Origin: Micropruina sonneratiae
GTDB taxonomy: Bacteria; Actinomycetota; Actinomycetes; Propionibacteriales; Propionibacteriaceae
Assembly (NCBI RefSeq): GCF_025972045.1
Contig: NZ_JAPDHX010000003.1
Location: 1-64,000 of the forward strand
Direction of reading: 5' to 3'
DNA: 64,000 nucleotides
Below the pieces are notes generated by a model. That model saw nothing but the letters and a program-made list of their open reading frames with translations. It was not told where the DNA came from and did not search any database. A program made the translations under genes and the position numbers. Positions within the stretch are counted from its first letter, which is position 1. Each line of letters opens with the position of its first letter. Of the stretch, positions 38,083 to 46,463 are shown piece by piece.

Positions 38083-38951
38083 TCATCCAGAAGCTCCTTC
38101 GCACAGATCCTGCGCACCGTTCTTTCGGCGCCAGGTTGCCCACTTCGCCTGGGACGCCGCGCCATAGCCGTCGACCACGGTCTCGACCGCGCGCAGCTCC
38201 ACATTCCGATAGTGAGCCACCGCCTCCAGGGCCTCACGGAGAGCCGCGGGATCGGTTCGCTGCCCTCGATGGAGTTGGACGATGTCGACGTAGTCGCGCC
38301 AGCGGGTGGAGGTGATGCCACGCTCGAGCAGTGTGACGACCTTCTCCGCGATGGCTGTTTCTGGGGCATAGGACCAGATCGGGATGGGTCGCCGAGAACC
38401 CGTTGAAGCTCGATCAACCTGGGAGGCGGCACGATCGGGTCGCCACTGGATACGTCCCAGGCGAGCTCGCCCCGGGCGCTACTGATCGTGGCCGGCATCC
38501 GCAGTCTGATACCGCGATAGCCCACCTGCTCACGGATGGTCCCCAGCGTGAGCCGGCCGGCATCGAACACAACGCCATCGGCTACGTCGAGCGCGGCCAC
38601 CTCTCGTGCGATCCGGGTGAGCGATTCCTCACTGACGCGAACACCAATCGCATTGCTGTCCACATCCTTGGTGGGCCTTCGAACTGCGTAGGCGCCCATC
38701 AGAAGGCCGCCCTTGAGGACGAACTGCCTGGCATGCCCGGTGATCGCCAGGCGCGCCAGGAACGATTCGAGAATGTGACGGGTGAGATAGGCCTGGGTGG
38801 CGACAGGCCTACCAGTGGTTCTGCCGTCGGCGCGGGCGAGGCGCTGCAACTCGTTGAAAACCTGCTCGCTCGACCGCCGAACGGCTGTGCACCGATCGAT
38901 GCCGGCGGCGTCGGTTCGGCGGACGTCTGCGGAATCGCTAGCGCCGGCCAC
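38083..38951 (-). pseudogene. abiEii: AbiEii nucleotidyltransferase toxin, frameshifted
   Basis: GTG start (VAGASDSADVRRTD). The N-terminal half is a normal AbiEii protein: YLTRHILESFLARL, then the nucleotidyltransferase core FVLKGGLLMGAY and RPTKDVD, then WDVSSGDP. Near 38,378 one base is missing. The first frame continues as nonsense into the IS (to 38,010), while another frame carries the true end (SYAPETAIAEKVVTLLERG, RWRDYVDIVQLHRGQ) to a stop at 38,083. The toxin is therefore probably dead, unless the indel is an assembly error. It follows the antitoxin by 44 bp. Confidence 0.85.
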
Positions 38952-38995
38952 GGGGGTTCCCTTCGTGCGTCTCGGGCATCACGGGACTCGATCGT

Positions 38996-39556
38996 TCAGG
39001 TCAGTGCTTGGAGCGCTTGCAGGAGGGGCGATTTGGCTCGAGGAAGCTTGGTGGCCACCGAGATCAACTCCGCCGGCTGGCCGCCGCGATCCAGCCAGAC
39101 GCGCAGGGCCGCGGTCGGCGTTTCATACCCCAGTTCGCCACGAAGGCGATATGCGTCAGCGATACATCGTTGTGCGTTGTACATGCCGATCGTCAGGCCG
39201 TCGGTGCCGGGGATCGGGATCTCTTCGCGGCCGACGTCGAAGGTCGACTTGTCGAACAGGTGCCAGGTGATCGCGCCGGCGGTCGCGGGGATGCGGGATC
39301 CGCGGGGGAGCGCGACGTCGAGGGTGGTGGGGATCTCGTCGGTCAGGCCGTGATGGGCCAGCGCCGACACCAGACAGATGATCGCATCGGGGCGCCGGGC
39401 GGCCGCCTCGATCCAGTCCAGGTCGGCGGCCTCGGCGTCCGTGGGGCGGTAGATCCCGCGTGCGATGCGTTCGTAGCGACCCGCCCTTGCCCCGCGCGCC
39501 AGTTGTGCCTTCGATGTGCCATGGGCGGCAGCGTTCTTGGTCGTCACAGTGTTCAT
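38996..39556 (-). CDS. abiEi: AbiEi-type antitoxin and autorepressor
   Basis: 186 residues from ATG 39556 (MNTVTTKNAAAHG), chosen because GAGGAGGT lies 4 nt upstream; the frame also opens at a TTG 27 bp earlier. The N-terminus is a winged HTH (TSKAQLARGARAGRYERIARGIYRP) and the rest is the AbiEi C-terminal domain (CLVSALAHHGLTDE, TWHLFDKSTF, YNAQRCIADAYRLR). In type IV AbiE systems this protein neutralises AbiEii and represses the operon through inverted repeats upstream. It is intact although its partner is frameshifted. Confidence 0.88.
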   Translation of the reverse strand: MNTVTTKNAAAHGTSKAQLARGARAGRYERIARGIYRPTDAEAADLDWIEAAARRPDAIICLVSALAHHGLTDEIPTTLDVALPRGSRIPATAGAITWHLFDKSTFDVGREEIPIPGTDGLTIGMYNAQRCIADAYRLRGELGYETPTAALRVWLDRGGQPAELISVATKLPRAKSPLLQALQALT

Positions 39557-39588
39557 CCCGACCTCCTCAGCGATGGTAACCAAGTGTA

Positions 39589-39613
39589 GACAGATAGTCG
39601 CATCTGTCGACAG
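39589..39613. promoter_or_regulatory. Candidate AbiEi operator
   Basis: GACAGAT (39589-39595) and ATCTGTC (39602-39608) form an inverted repeat with a 6-bp spacer. It overlaps the perfect palindrome CTGTCGACAG (39604-39613). The site lies 33 bp upstream of the antitoxin ATG, where autorepression by AbiEi would be expected. Confidence 0.5.
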
Positions 39614-39705
39614 TCAGCGACAACCTCGGTGGTGCTGTTCTGTCGCACGACTGTTGCACGAGGGGATTACGCGACCGTAGGTTACCTAGCCAAAACCCAG
39701 TTCTC

Positions 39706-39756
39706 CGCGTGCTTTTAATCCGCGGGTTCTAGGTTCGATTCCCAGTGGGCCCACCA
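39706..39756 (+). other. tRNA-Lys(TTT)-like 3' half, probable attachment-site scar
   Basis: The sequence runs from a decayed anticodon stem through a Lys-type loop (CTTTTAA) and a T-arm (TAGGTTCGATTCCCAG) to the acceptor strand GGGCCC and an encoded ACCA. The 5' half of a tRNA is missing: no GGGCCC, D-arm or TAGCTCAG lies upstream. This is the piece duplicated when an integrase uses a tRNA 3' end. It marks the likely right edge of the island. Confidence 0.6.
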
Positions 39757-39762
39757 GTCGTC

Positions 39763-39780
39763 GGTCGAGCTTGTCGAGAC
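39763..39780 (+). repeat. Dispersed GGTCGAGCTTGTCGAGAC repeat
   Basis: One copy of the interspersed element also found at 41,152, 48,418-48,468, 48,607 and 48,899. It lies 6 bp after the tRNA-Lys scar. Copies occur only from here rightwards. Confidence 0.6.
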
Positions 39781-40085
39781 CTTTCTCAGGGTTAGAACGG
39801 ACTGGTGCCCCCGAGGGCTCCGTCACTCCAGCGAACGCCGGAATCTCTGGGCAGAGGCATACCTGGCCACTGCTTGAGGCGGTCTACCAGATCCCGTGTT
39901 GCGCAGCCTCTGCGGGGATCTCGGAGGTGAGCCCCGGGTAGGGGTCCTTTCAAGCCACGCGCTGGTCGCGGAGCCTCTGCATCCGTTCGCGCAGGAGCGC
40001 GCCAGCGGTGCAGTAGCGGCCGCGGGTCTGTCCGTCGGCGCGCCCATGAGCCGGTGGGTGGTGCCCGACCTTTCGGCGATCAAGC

Positions 40086-40123
40086 TCCGCGGGTCTTGGG
40101 ATCGATCCCAGGAGGGCCCACCA
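40086..40123 (+). other. Second tRNA 3'-end relic
   Basis: CCGCGGGT, then a T-arm-like palindrome (TGGGATCGATCCCA), then GGGCCCACCA. It shares CCGCGGGT, TCGAT, CCAG and GGGCCCACCA in order with the relic at 39,706-39,756, but the anticodon loop is lost. The pair lies 380 bp apart in direct orientation, as left by tandem or repeated integration. Confidence 0.5.
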
Positions 40124-40125
40124 GG

Positions 40126-40458
40126 TCAGGGCGACGACCGCTGGGGGATCACGTGGTGATCGAGGCTTCGGAAGTACACCTCGAGACCGAATGCGGCCGC
40201 AACCCCTGACGCGCCCGCGACCAGCCAGAACGACGGTCGACCGAGCCGGCGCCGTTGCGTGGCCACCAACCAGGCAGCAGTGGCGAGATTCAGGCCCGCC
40301 AACACCGCGTTCAGCCTCGGGGAGGAATCCGCGCGTCCCGGCGGATCGGCGAACGGCGTGGGGAAGGGCTGCCGCATGACCGCGTGTGCCAGGTGCGGCA
40401 CCGCATTGGCCGCCACGGCGCCGGCGGACGCCGCAGCGGCATGGTTCTTCAATGACAC
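40126..40458 (-). CDS. Small membrane protein
   Basis: 110 residues from GTG 40458 (VSLKNHAAAASAGAVAANAV), which has GAAGGAG 6 nt upstream; the ATG starts further back have no such site. Two hydrophobic segments are visible, LNAVLAGLNLATAAWLVA and FWLVAGASGVAAAFGLEVYF, with a loop containing FPTPFADPPGRADSSP between the N-terminus and the first. It resembles small uncharacterised actinobacterial membrane proteins. No function is known to me. Confidence 0.6.
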   Translation of the reverse strand: MSLKNHAAAASAGAVAANAVPHLAHAVMRQPFPTPFADPPGRADSSPRLNAVLAGLNLATAAWLVATQRRRLGRPSFWLVAGASGVAAAFGLEVYFRSLDHHVIPQRSSP

Positions 40459-40570
40459 GGCAGGCTCCTTCAGACGACGGCGATGATAGCGAGCCGCGTC
40501 CATCACCGACCTCTCGTAAGTGGTGATCGAAGCCCAACTTGGCCGGGCTGTGGAGCCATCAGGGCTTCCC

Positions 40571-40996
40571 TCAGGAGTCGGAGGCGCGCATTCCGCGCAG
40601 GATCAGCCAGGCGGCCACCAGGGCGAGCAGGTAGCTGACGCCCGCGCTGATCGGTGCCATCAGCGGCAATCCGTCGACGAACACCAGGACGAACGGCGGC
40701 CACAGGGTCAGGATGGAAGCGACCTGGATGCCCGCCACCCATTGGGCGGGTCGGCGCCGGCCGTTCCAGGCCAGCGGCACCAGCGCCAGGGTCACCAACG
40801 CCGTCAACGGGCAGTAGATGGCGAGGAAGATCACCAGGATGTCCCACGCGGATCCGTCCAGGCCGATCTCCGAGACAGCCGGGATGGCGTTGAGCACGGT
40901 GAAGGCGGCCGCGAGCGCGAGGCCGATCCGCAGCGAGACGGGACGGCGTGGAACAGCCGGGGCGAGGGCGGGCATCGCCGGATTGATGGTGGCCAT
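40571..40996 (-). CDS. Four-helix membrane protein divergent from a two-component system
   Basis: 141 residues starting MATINPAMPALAPAVPRRP. Four hydrophobic segments: LRIGLALAAAFTVLNAI, ILVIFLAIYCPLTALVTLAL, WVAGIQVASILTLWPPFVLVFV and GVSYLLALVAAWLILRGM. The topology suggests an inner-membrane bundle with a proline-rich cytoplasmic tail. It is divergent from the response regulator at 41,315, so it could be a target of that system. The family is not recognised. Confidence 0.7.
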   Translation of the reverse strand: MATINPAMPALAPAVPRRPVSLRIGLALAAAFTVLNAIPAVSEIGLDGSAWDILVIFLAIYCPLTALVTLALVPLAWNGRRRPAQWVAGIQVASILTLWPPFVLVFVDGLPLMAPISAGVSYLLALVAAWLILRGMRASDS

Positions 40997-41314
40997 GGTT
41001 GACTCCTTCACAGGTTCGGTCGGACCGCGGTTCGGCCCGACAACGAGCCTGCTGCGGCAGGCGTCCCACACCCAGGGGGCTGAACCGCGATCCGCCGGGT
41101 GATTGTCGGGTTGATCGCCCGGCCGAACCGGGACGCCCACCCCACGCCGTCGGTCGAGCTTGTCGAGACCCGTGTCGGGCCGTCGAGAGCCTGTGGCAAC
41201 GGGTTTCGACATGCTCAACCAACGGGCACGAAGAGGAACCGCCCGGACATCTTCCCGGCTCATCTGGGGGCCGGCCCCTACAGCGACGGCCGTCCGGCGG
41301 GAGAGAATGCCGCC
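40997..41314. other. Divergent intergenic region with inverted repeat
   Basis: About 318 bp between the membrane protein and response regulator genes. It carries the GGTCGAGCTTGTCGAGACC repeat (41,152-41,170) and an inverted, degenerate copy (41,201-41,220), which could fold into a long hairpin. Promoters for both genes must lie here; none is clear. Confidence 0.45.
41152..41220. repeat. Inverted pair of dispersed repeats
   Basis: GGTCGAGCTTGTCGAGACC at 41,152-41,170 faces GGGTTTCGACATGCTCAACC at 41,201-41,220, whose reverse complement is a diverged copy. The 30-bp spacer would form the loop. Confidence 0.55.
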
Positions 41315-41956
41315 ATGCCAACTCCCATTCGCGTGCTCGTCGCCGACGATCACCCGATCGTGCGTGGCGGTCTGGTCGCGCTGTTGAGCACGCTCGCCGA
41401 CGTCGAGGTCGTCGGCGAGGCGTCGGACGGCGCCGAGGCGGTTCGCGAGGCACTGCTGTCGCGTCCCGACGTGGTGGTGCTCGACCTGCGGATGCCGAAC
41501 GTGGACGGCGTGGAGGCCGCACGGCGAATCGGGCGGGACCTGCCCGGCACCGCAGTGCTGGTTCTCACGATGTTCGACGAGGACGAACTGGTCGCCGACG
41601 CCCTCGCCGCCGGCGCGCGCGGCTACCTGCTCAAGGGCGCGGAGCCCGAAGAGATCGAGCGTGCTCTGCGCACGGTGGCCGGCGGGTCGGCGGTGCTGGC
41701 CCCGCGGATCGCCGAACACGTGCTGGGACGGGTCACCCGCCGTCCGGCCGGCGAGTCATTGCCTGAGTTGACCGTGCGAGAGCACGACGTGCTGACCCTG
41801 ATTGCGCAGGGGGCGTCCAACCCTGCGATCGCGCAAGGCCTGGGGATCGCTGCGAAGACGGTGGGCAACCACGTGTCGTCGATCTTTCTCAAGCTCGGCG
41901 TCGCCACCCGCGCCGAGGCGATCGTGCGGGCTCGCGAGGCGGGGTACGGGCGATGA
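41315..41956 (+). CDS. NarL/LuxR-type response regulator
   Basis: 213 residues. The receiver domain (about 5-120) has the acidic pocket ADDH, phosphorylation Asp in VVVLDLRMPNVDG, and the switch Lys in GYLLKGAEP. The C-terminal LuxR HTH (about 145-205) reads LTVREHDVLTLIAQGASNPAIAQGL, AAKTVGNHVSSIFLKLG. It would be phosphorylated by the kinase at 41,953, whose ATG overlaps its stop by 4 nt (ATGA). The divergent membrane-protein gene is a candidate target. Confidence 0.93.
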   Translation: MPTPIRVLVADDHPIVRGGLVALLSTLADVEVVGEASDGAEAVREALLSRPDVVVLDLRMPNVDGVEAARRIGRDLPGTAVLVLTMFDEDELVADALAAGARGYLLKGAEPEEIERALRTVAGGSAVLAPRIAEHVLGRVTRRPAGESLPELTVREHDVLTLIAQGASNPAIAQGLGIAAKTVGNHVSSIFLKLGVATRAEAIVRAREAGYGR

Positions 41957-43494
41957 TCATCCGGCGCATCGGCCTGGTGCTGGCGGTGCTGATCTCACTG
42001 GTGGCGTTGGTGCCCGCGCTCGACATCGGCCCCGACCCGGCAACCGGTCAGCTCGGGGTGACCGCGGTGGCCGCGGCGGTGCTGACCGTGCTGGTCGCCG
42101 TCGTGGTCGTGGTTCTCGTCGTGCCGGCGTGGCGCGGGTCGGAATGGGCCGGTCTGGCGATCGGGGGTGCCTTGCTGGCGGGCATCGTCACGTCCTTTCC
42201 GGTCTTCTTCGCCCCGCCGGAGGTGGTACCGGCCGGTGGTGTGATCGCGGCCGCCGTCGGCACGTTGGTCACGATCGCGGTCGTCGCGATGGTGCTGGTG
42301 ACGTCGTCTTCGCTGGCGCTGCACGCCCTGGCCGTGATCGTGGTGATCGCCCTCTACGCGTCGGTGGTGTCGGCGCTGTTGACGGTCGTGCCACCGCAGG
42401 CCGAACGGCTCGTGCACGTCGTGACCGCGGTGGCCGTGGTGCTGCTGTACGCACCGCTGCTGACGCTGCTGCGACGCACCGTCGGCCGGGCTCTGTACGG
42501 GGGCCGCCTGGACCCTGCCGCGACGGCCTGGCTGGTCGGCGATCGGCGCGGCGCCGAGACCGAGGTGGTGGCCTCGGCCCTCACCGACGCTGCTCGCGAG
42601 TTGCGACTGCCGAGGATGGAGCTGGTCGCCGGCGATCGGGTCCTCGCGGTGGGCGTCTCGCCGGCGCCTTCCGGCTCCGTCATCGTGACGCTTCCGCTGC
42701 GCACCCAGCCCGCGTCGGCCGAAGGCTCAGCTGCGCCCGACGACCTGTCGTTCCGGATCACGTTGCGGGTCGGTGAGCGACAGTTGCGCCGCGACGATCG
42801 GACCGCCCTGCAGTTGGTGGCATTGCCGCTCAGCCTGCTGGCGCGCGAGAGCGCACTGCTCACCGAGGTTCGCACCGCCCGGGCCGCGCTCGCAGACGTA
42901 CGGGAACGGGAGCAGCTCACCCTGCACCGTGACCTGCACGACGGTCTGGGTCCGCTGCTCACCGGCGCCGTGATGCGTGCGGACGCGGCCCGTAACCTGT
43001 TGGCCACCGACGTTGAAGCCGCCAGGGACTCGCTGGACGCCGCCCGCAGCGACCTGCGGGTCGCGGTGACCGAGCTGCGTCGGGTCGTCTATCGGCTGTG
43101 GCCGCTGGAGCTGGAGCAGCGCGGCCTGTGGGGGGCCATCGCCACCAGGGCCGCACGCTCCGGGGCGGACCTGGTGTGCCCCGACGCGACCGTGGACCTG
43201 CCTCCGGCGGTCGAGCTGGCGCTGTACCGGATCGTCAGCGAGGCATTGACCAACGCCGACCGCCATGCGCCGGGAGAAACCGCCCGGGTGGCGGTCGACG
43301 TCGGCCGGCAGGCCGTCGCCGTGACGGTGACCAACCCGCTGCCGGCCGGCGACACGAACCTCACCGCAGGAATGGGACGCACCTCGATCGGGGTGCGTGC
43401 CGAAGAGTTGGGTGGCTATGCCGAGATCGGGCCGACAGGTGCAGGGCGAGGCAACCTCTGGCGGGTGCACGCGGTGCTGCCGGCCGCCGCGTAA
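41953..43494 (+). CDS. NarL-type (HisKA_3) sensor histidine kinase
   Basis: 513 residues. The N-terminal 180 contain five or six transmembrane helices (LVLAVLISLVALVPAL, VTAVAAAVLTVLVAVVVVVLVV, and others to VVLLYAPLLTLL), so the sensor is membrane-embedded. A GAF-like linker follows. The dimerisation box carries the phospho-acceptor His in TLHRDLHDGLGPLLTG (near residue 325). The ATPase domain has the N box (IVSEALTNADRHA) and G-rich box (GMGRTSIGVRAEELGG). It autophosphorylates and passes phosphate to the overlapping response regulator. The signal is unknown. Confidence 0.93.
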   Translation: MIIRRIGLVLAVLISLVALVPALDIGPDPATGQLGVTAVAAAVLTVLVAVVVVVLVVPAWRGSEWAGLAIGGALLAGIVTSFPVFFAPPEVVPAGGVIAAAVGTLVTIAVVAMVLVTSSSLALHALAVIVVIALYASVVSALLTVVPPQAERLVHVVTAVAVVLLYAPLLTLLRRTVGRALYGGRLDPAATAWLVGDRRGAETEVVASALTDAARELRLPRMELVAGDRVLAVGVSPAPSGSVIVTLPLRTQPASAEGSAAPDDLSFRITLRVGERQLRRDDRTALQLVALPLSLLARESALLTEVRTARAALADVREREQLTLHRDLHDGLGPLLTGAVMRADAARNLLATDVEAARDSLDAARSDLRVAVTELRRVVYRLWPLELEQRGLWGAIATRAARSGADLVCPDATVDLPPAVELALYRIVSEALTNADRHAPGETARVAVDVGRQAVAVTVTNPLPAGDTNLTAGMGRTSIGVRAEELGGYAEIGPTGAGRGNLWRVHAVLPAAA

Positions 43495-43628
43495 GAACCG
43501 GTCACGGTGATCGACCGGGGCCGAAGTCAACGATCAGGGTGGTGAGTTTCCTGCCATCACCATCGTCGCGCTGGTGGCACGTCGCCATGAGGTCGCTCAC
43601 ACCAAACCCAGCATGCGTGCGTACAGTG

Positions 43629-45449
43629 GTGACCGTGCCGATCGCCCCGTCACCGCACGCCGGCATGGGCGCCGTGCCCCACCACGGCGGGGTGACGTTT
43701 CGGGTCTGGGCGCCGAACGCCCGCACGGCGCACGTGACCGGCGACTTCTCCGGGTGGCACGCCAAGGGCCGGGTGCCGATGGCCCCCGACCACGCACGGT
43801 CCGGCACCTGGTCGGTCTTCGTCGAGCAGGCCCACGCCGGCTCGCACTACAAGTTCCTGCTGCGTCGGGGTGGGCCGTACCGGTGGCGCATCGACCCGTT
43901 CGCCCGGCAGGTGACCCACAGCCGCGGCGACGCGGTGGTGTTCGACCCGCGCGCGATCGACTGGGGCGATCAGCCGTTCGAGATGCCGGGCTGGGACGAC
44001 CTGGTGCTCTACGAGCTGCATGTGGGCACCTTCGCCGCAGCGGACGACCGTCCGGGCACCTTCGACTCGGCGATCGGCCGGCTCGATCACCTGCGGCGGC
44101 TCGGCGTCAACGCGGTCGAAGTGATGCCGCCCTTCGGGTTCGCCGGGCCGCGCAGTTGGGGCTACAACCCGTCCCACCTGTTCGCCATCGAACCCAGTTA
44201 CGGCGGCCCGCACGCGTTCGCCCGGTTCGTCCGCGCCGCACACGAGCGGGGCATCGCGGTGATTCTGGACGTGGTGCACAACCACCTTGGCCCGACCGAC
44301 CTTGACCTCTGGCGCTTCGACGGGTCGTACCGCCGGGGTTACGGAGGCCAGTACTTCTACAACGACCGCCGCGCCCTCACGCCCTGGGGCGCCACCCGGC
44401 CCAACTACGACCGTCGCGAGGTGCGCAACTTTCTGCGCGACTCGGCGGGGATGTGGCTGGAGGATTTCCGCGTGGACGGCCTGCGCTTCGACGGCACCAA
44501 CTACGTGCGGTCGCGGTGGGGCAGTACCCACCGTGCGCAGGACCGCATCGCCGGCGGGCACCGCTACCTGGCCGGGGTGACCACCGACCTACGCTCGCGG
44601 CAGCCGTGGAAGCTGCTGATCGCCGAAGACATGCAGCGTGACCCGCTGGTCACCGCGCCGGTCGAGCACGGCGGGCTGGGTTTTCACTCCCAGTGGGACG
44701 CCGACTTCGTCCATCCGGTCCGGCGCGCGCTGGAAACCCCGTGGGACGCCGACCGCGACGTGGCTGCGGTCGCCCGGGCGGTCACGGGGCACTACCTGCG
44801 CGCCGCCCACGAACGGGTCGTTTTCACCGAGTCGCACGACGAGGTCGCCAACGGACGATCACGGGTACCGGAGACGATCAACCCGGGCGCCGCCGACTCG
44901 TGGCCGTCGCGCAAGCGAGCCGCCCTCGGCCTGGCCCTCACGCTCACCTCGGCGGGCATGCCCCTACTGTTTCAGGGTCAGGAGTTCTGTGAGGACGGGT
45001 GGTTCGACGACCGCAGGCCGCTGCGGTGGGACAAGGCCCAGCGGCATTCGGGGTTCCTGCACCTGGCCAGCCAGCTGATCGGGCTGCGACGCAACCTGAA
45101 CGGCACCACCGCCGGACTCAGGGGAGCCCACACTGCGCTGCTGCGCGTCGACAGCGAGCGCAAGCTGCTGGTGTATCACCGCTGGTGGCGCGGCGGTGCC
45201 GGCGACGACGTGGTCGTGGCCGTCAACCTGAGCGCCCACGTGGTCGGCGATTACCGAGTCGGCCTACCGCGGCCGGGTGTCTGGCGCTTGCGCTGCAACA
45301 CCGACGCCCCGATGTTCGGCCACGACTTCGGCTGCGTTCACGCCGGCGACCTGCACGCCGAGCACGAACCGTGGGATCAGCAAAGCTCGTCGGCCGCTTT
45401 CACCATCGCCCCTTACAGCGCACTTGTGTACTCGCAGGATGCCGCCTGA
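43629..45449 (+). CDS. GH13 alpha-glucan enzyme with CBM48-like domain (branching enzyme or trehalohydrolase-like)
   Basis: About 606 residues; the start is one of several GTG codons at 43,626-43,635. The N-terminal domain (FRVWAPNARTAHVTGDFSGW) is CBM48-like. The GH13 barrel shows YELHVGTF, VILDVVHNHLGP, the nucleophile Asp in FRVDGLRFDGT, the acid/base Glu in LLIAEDMQ and the third acid in FTESHDEVANG. A C-terminal beta domain follows (VVAVNLSAHVVGDY). TreZ and GlgB-type enzymes share this layout. The ESHDEVANG form is closer to branching-enzyme-like amylases, so I leave the activity open. There is no signal peptide, so a cytoplasmic glycogen or trehalose role is likely. Confidence 0.85.
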   Translation: MTVPIAPSPHAGMGAVPHHGGVTFRVWAPNARTAHVTGDFSGWHAKGRVPMAPDHARSGTWSVFVEQAHAGSHYKFLLRRGGPYRWRIDPFARQVTHSRGDAVVFDPRAIDWGDQPFEMPGWDDLVLYELHVGTFAAADDRPGTFDSAIGRLDHLRRLGVNAVEVMPPFGFAGPRSWGYNPSHLFAIEPSYGGPHAFARFVRAAHERGIAVILDVVHNHLGPTDLDLWRFDGSYRRGYGGQYFYNDRRALTPWGATRPNYDRREVRNFLRDSAGMWLEDFRVDGLRFDGTNYVRSRWGSTHRAQDRIAGGHRYLAGVTTDLRSRQPWKLLIAEDMQRDPLVTAPVEHGGLGFHSQWDADFVHPVRRALETPWDADRDVAAVARAVTGHYLRAAHERVVFTESHDEVANGRSRVPETINPGAADSWPSRKRAALGLALTLTSAGMPLLFQGQEFCEDGWFDDRRPLRWDKAQRHSGFLHLASQLIGLRRNLNGTTAGLRGAHTALLRVDSERKLLVYHRWWRGGAGDDVVVAVNLSAHVVGDYRVGLPRPGVWRLRCNTDAPMFGHDFGCVHAGDLHAEHEPWDQQSSSAAFTIAPYSALVYSQDAA

Positions 45450-45666
45450 CGGAAGGCGTCCGGGGTGCGGCGAACCACCACCGGGCTTGTCCACACCGAC
45501 CGCTCGATGCGGGGCGAATCTCGGCACGCCGGTGGAACCTGCCGGCGAAGGAGGGTCGCAGCCTGTTTGGGGTGCATCACAGACCCACGGCGGCTCTCTG
45601 ACAGTCGGGCGCAGACGCTGTGCACCGCAGGTGGCGCCGCCGACCACGTCTGATGAAGGAGTTGCC

Positions 45667-45927
45667 ATGTCACTGCCCACATTGCTTGCGACTGCCGCTG
45701 CTGCGGCGGGCACCGCCGGTTTGGCCGCGCCGCCTGCGGCGTAGGTCACCGCACCCACGGTGTCGTCCCTCACTCAGGTGAGCCCGTTACCTCAACTGGT
45801 GGCGACGTCCACCCTGTGCGACGGAAAGACCCTTCGTCGCACGTTGGTGAAGTCCCGGTTGGGGCAGCTGGACGTCAGCAGTTTGGCGTCCACGGAGGCG
45901 CAGCAGATCACCACGTCGTCGTCGCAG
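45667..45927 (+). pseudogene. Degenerate secreted-protein gene, copy 2
   Basis: AAGGAG precedes ATG 45667. A signal-like peptide (MSLPTLLATAAAAAGTAGLA) is cut by an in-frame TAG at 45,742. The same frame then continues with VSSLTQ, LCDGKTLRRTLVKSRLGQLD and EAQQITTSSSQ, matching copy 1 at 15,489. Homology ends near 45,927, so the C-terminal half seen in copy 1 is missing. It overlaps the 3' end of a minus-strand lipoprotein gene, suggesting a rearrangement junction. Confidence 0.6.
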
Positions 45928-46285
45928 TCGCTCAGCCGGGTCAGATCGTCTACGGTCAGTCGGCTCGCTCCGGTGCGCGCCAGAACGCTGACCTCGGACG
46001 CCGCGCGGCTGACGATCGGCGTGGCCACGGCCCAGCGCTCGTGGTCGGCTTCGGGGGCGACGGCGAGTTCACGCTGGGCGTCGGCGATCGCGTCGCGGCT
46101 GGTCTGCAGCATCACCTGCGTGTAGGCGGCGGTGCTGCGCAGGTCGAGCTCGAGCCGAACGGCGAGGGTTCGACTCGCCACCGACGCGCGGGTATGGGCG
46201 ACGGCGACCGCGGGAGCGTCGGACGCCGGCCTGCTCGCGCAGCCGACAGCAGCAGAACCGCACCGGCGACAAGTCTGTTCGTCAT
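45792..46285 (-). pseudogene. Lipoprotein gene with frameshift at the lipobox
   Basis: ATG 46285 opens a signal peptide (MTNRLVAGAVLLLSA). One base is missing where the lipobox Cys codon should be (expected LSAC-ASRPASDAP). The mature sequence continues in another frame (HTRASVASRTLAVRLELDLR, STAAYTQVMLQTSRDAIADA, QRELAVAPEADHERW) to about 45,930. The last 45 residues run antisense to the secreted-protein relic and look like read-through. Without the frameshift this would be a membrane-anchored lipoprotein of unknown family. Confidence 0.5.
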
Positions 46286-46463
46286 CGCACCCCTCGCACG
46301 CTCACCCTGATACTGCCACCATCGCCACCGCATGAACCCCTGCCAGGGGGTGAAAAACGCTGCCGACGCGCGATAACACCCCAACGGACGGAACAGCCCA
46401 AGGGATGGCTGCAAACGGTGCTGCGCGGCGTAGCGTGAGGCCAGTCGGACTTCAGGAGGACCC

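Larger units (their letters stand above)
39614..40125. other. Island boundary region with tRNA relics
   Basis: About 510 bp between the AbiE promoter and the first right-hand gene stop. It contains two tRNA 3'-half relics (39,706 and 40,086) and one dispersed repeat (39,763), annotated separately. No protein gene is convincing here. Confidence 0.5.

Noticed and set aside
39706-39756. A complete tRNA-Lys gene
   Set aside because: The acceptor 5' strand and D-arm are missing and the anticodon stem has mismatches. Only the 3' half is present.
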